From assembly GCF_002776695.1 (NCBI RefSeq), contig NZ_LFJC01000003.1, positions 4,698,896 to 4,762,895 of the forward strand: 64,000 nucleotides of DNA, read 5' to 3'. This stretch comes from Bradyrhizobium nitroreducens (GTDB lineage Bacteria > Pseudomonadota > Alphaproteobacteria > Rhizobiales > Xanthobacteraceae). Numbering within the stretch: position 1 is the first letter of the stretch; the number at the start of each line of letters is the position of its first letter. This document shows positions 63,767 through 64,000 of this stretch, in pieces. A model generated the notes under the pieces. It worked only from the letters and a program-made list of their open reading frames with translations, was not told the origin of the DNA and made no database searches. The position numbers and the translations under genes were made by a program.

Positions 63767-64000
63767 ATGACTGTGATCGGTTGGCTCCAGATCATTCTTT
63801 TCTGCGTCATCATCGTCGCACTGACCAAGCCGCTCGGCTGGTACATGACGCGCGTGTTCAACGGCGAGCGCACGTTCCTGTCGCCGGTGCTGCGGCCGAT
63901 CGAGGCCGGCATCTACTGGATTTCCGGCGTCGACGAGAAGCGCGAGCAACACTGGGTGACCTACACGGTCGCCATGCTGCTGTTTCACGTCGGCGGCTTC
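63767..64000 (+). CDS. kdpA: K+-transporting ATPase subunit A, 5' part (3' end outside window)
   Basis: 78 codons in the window, continuing past the end. [20 protein letters not shown] then [20 protein letters not shown] and [21 protein letters not shown] match the KdpA N-terminus (first helix, the KPLG turn and the periplasmic loop). KdpA binds and translocates K+ in the high-affinity Kdp-ATPase. It should be followed by kdpB and kdpC beyond the window. Confidence 0.93.
   Translation, partial: MTVIGWLQIILFCVIIVALTKPLGWYMTRVFNGERTFLSPVLRPIEAGIYWISGVDEKREQHWVTYTVAMLLFHVGGF

Overview
The window reads as a chromosomal segment of a Bradyrhizobium-type alphaproteobacterium (Nitrobacteraceae). The reasons are uniformly high-GC codon use, a ROSE-type RNA thermometer ahead of paired small heat-shock genes, many CoA-based catabolic genes with IclR regulators, and several families of dispersed palindromic intergenic repeats that I associate with this genus. 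No rRNA, tRNA, CRISPR, prophage or insertion sequence was seen.

Layout. 1-8.5 kb: 3' part of a fused biotin-dependent acyl-CoA carboxylase, a chemoreceptor, an AcoR-like sigma-54 activator, and a flavin reductase plus luciferase-like monooxygenase pair. 8.7-12.1 kb: KDPGal-type sugar acid genes (dgoK, dgoA) and a PoxB-like pyruvate:quinone oxidoreductase. 12.1-14.6 kb: small membrane, thioesterase and envelope-type proteins. 14.6-26.7 kb: amidase and ring-opening amidohydrolase, a 1.16-kb repeat-filled gap, then a four-gene operon (TPP enzyme, DadA-like oxidase, Asp/Glu/hydantoin racemase, SDR) convergent with an IclR, FAD-dehydrogenase and ABC-binding-protein operon. 27-30.2 kb: ROSE-controlled hsp20-hsp20 genes, two small coupled genes, and a DegP-like protease. 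30.4-32 kb: a Tat-type fumarylacetoacetate-hydrolase-like protein and a glycine-rich exported protein.

32-40.9 kb is a divergent catabolic locus. A CoA transferase, MaoC hydratase, CitE-like lyase and IclR run leftward; a TRAP transporter (dctPQM), acyl-CoA dehydrogenase and class-I CoA-transferase-like protein run rightward. The gene set resembles itaconate/C5-dicarboxylate utilisation. 40.9-55.9 kb is flagellar: three unusual genes (formyltransferase-fold, glycosyltransferase-like, HAD-superfamily) precede an ECF sigma factor, then fliC, fliD, fliS, flgD, flgE, two small chaperone-like genes, flgK and flgL. I regard this as the best candidate for an undescribed system: a possible modification cassette for the very Ser/Thr-rich flagellar axial proteins.

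55.9-64 kb: acyl-CoA synthetase, upp, enoyl-CoA hydratase with a divergent TetR regulator, then a leftward train of small proteins containing a DapA-like protein without the Schiff-base lysine, and finally the start of a kdp potassium-transport operon (micro-ORF, kdpF, micro-ORF, kdpA cut by the window edge). A paired inverted 16-bp motif sits between that train and kdp.
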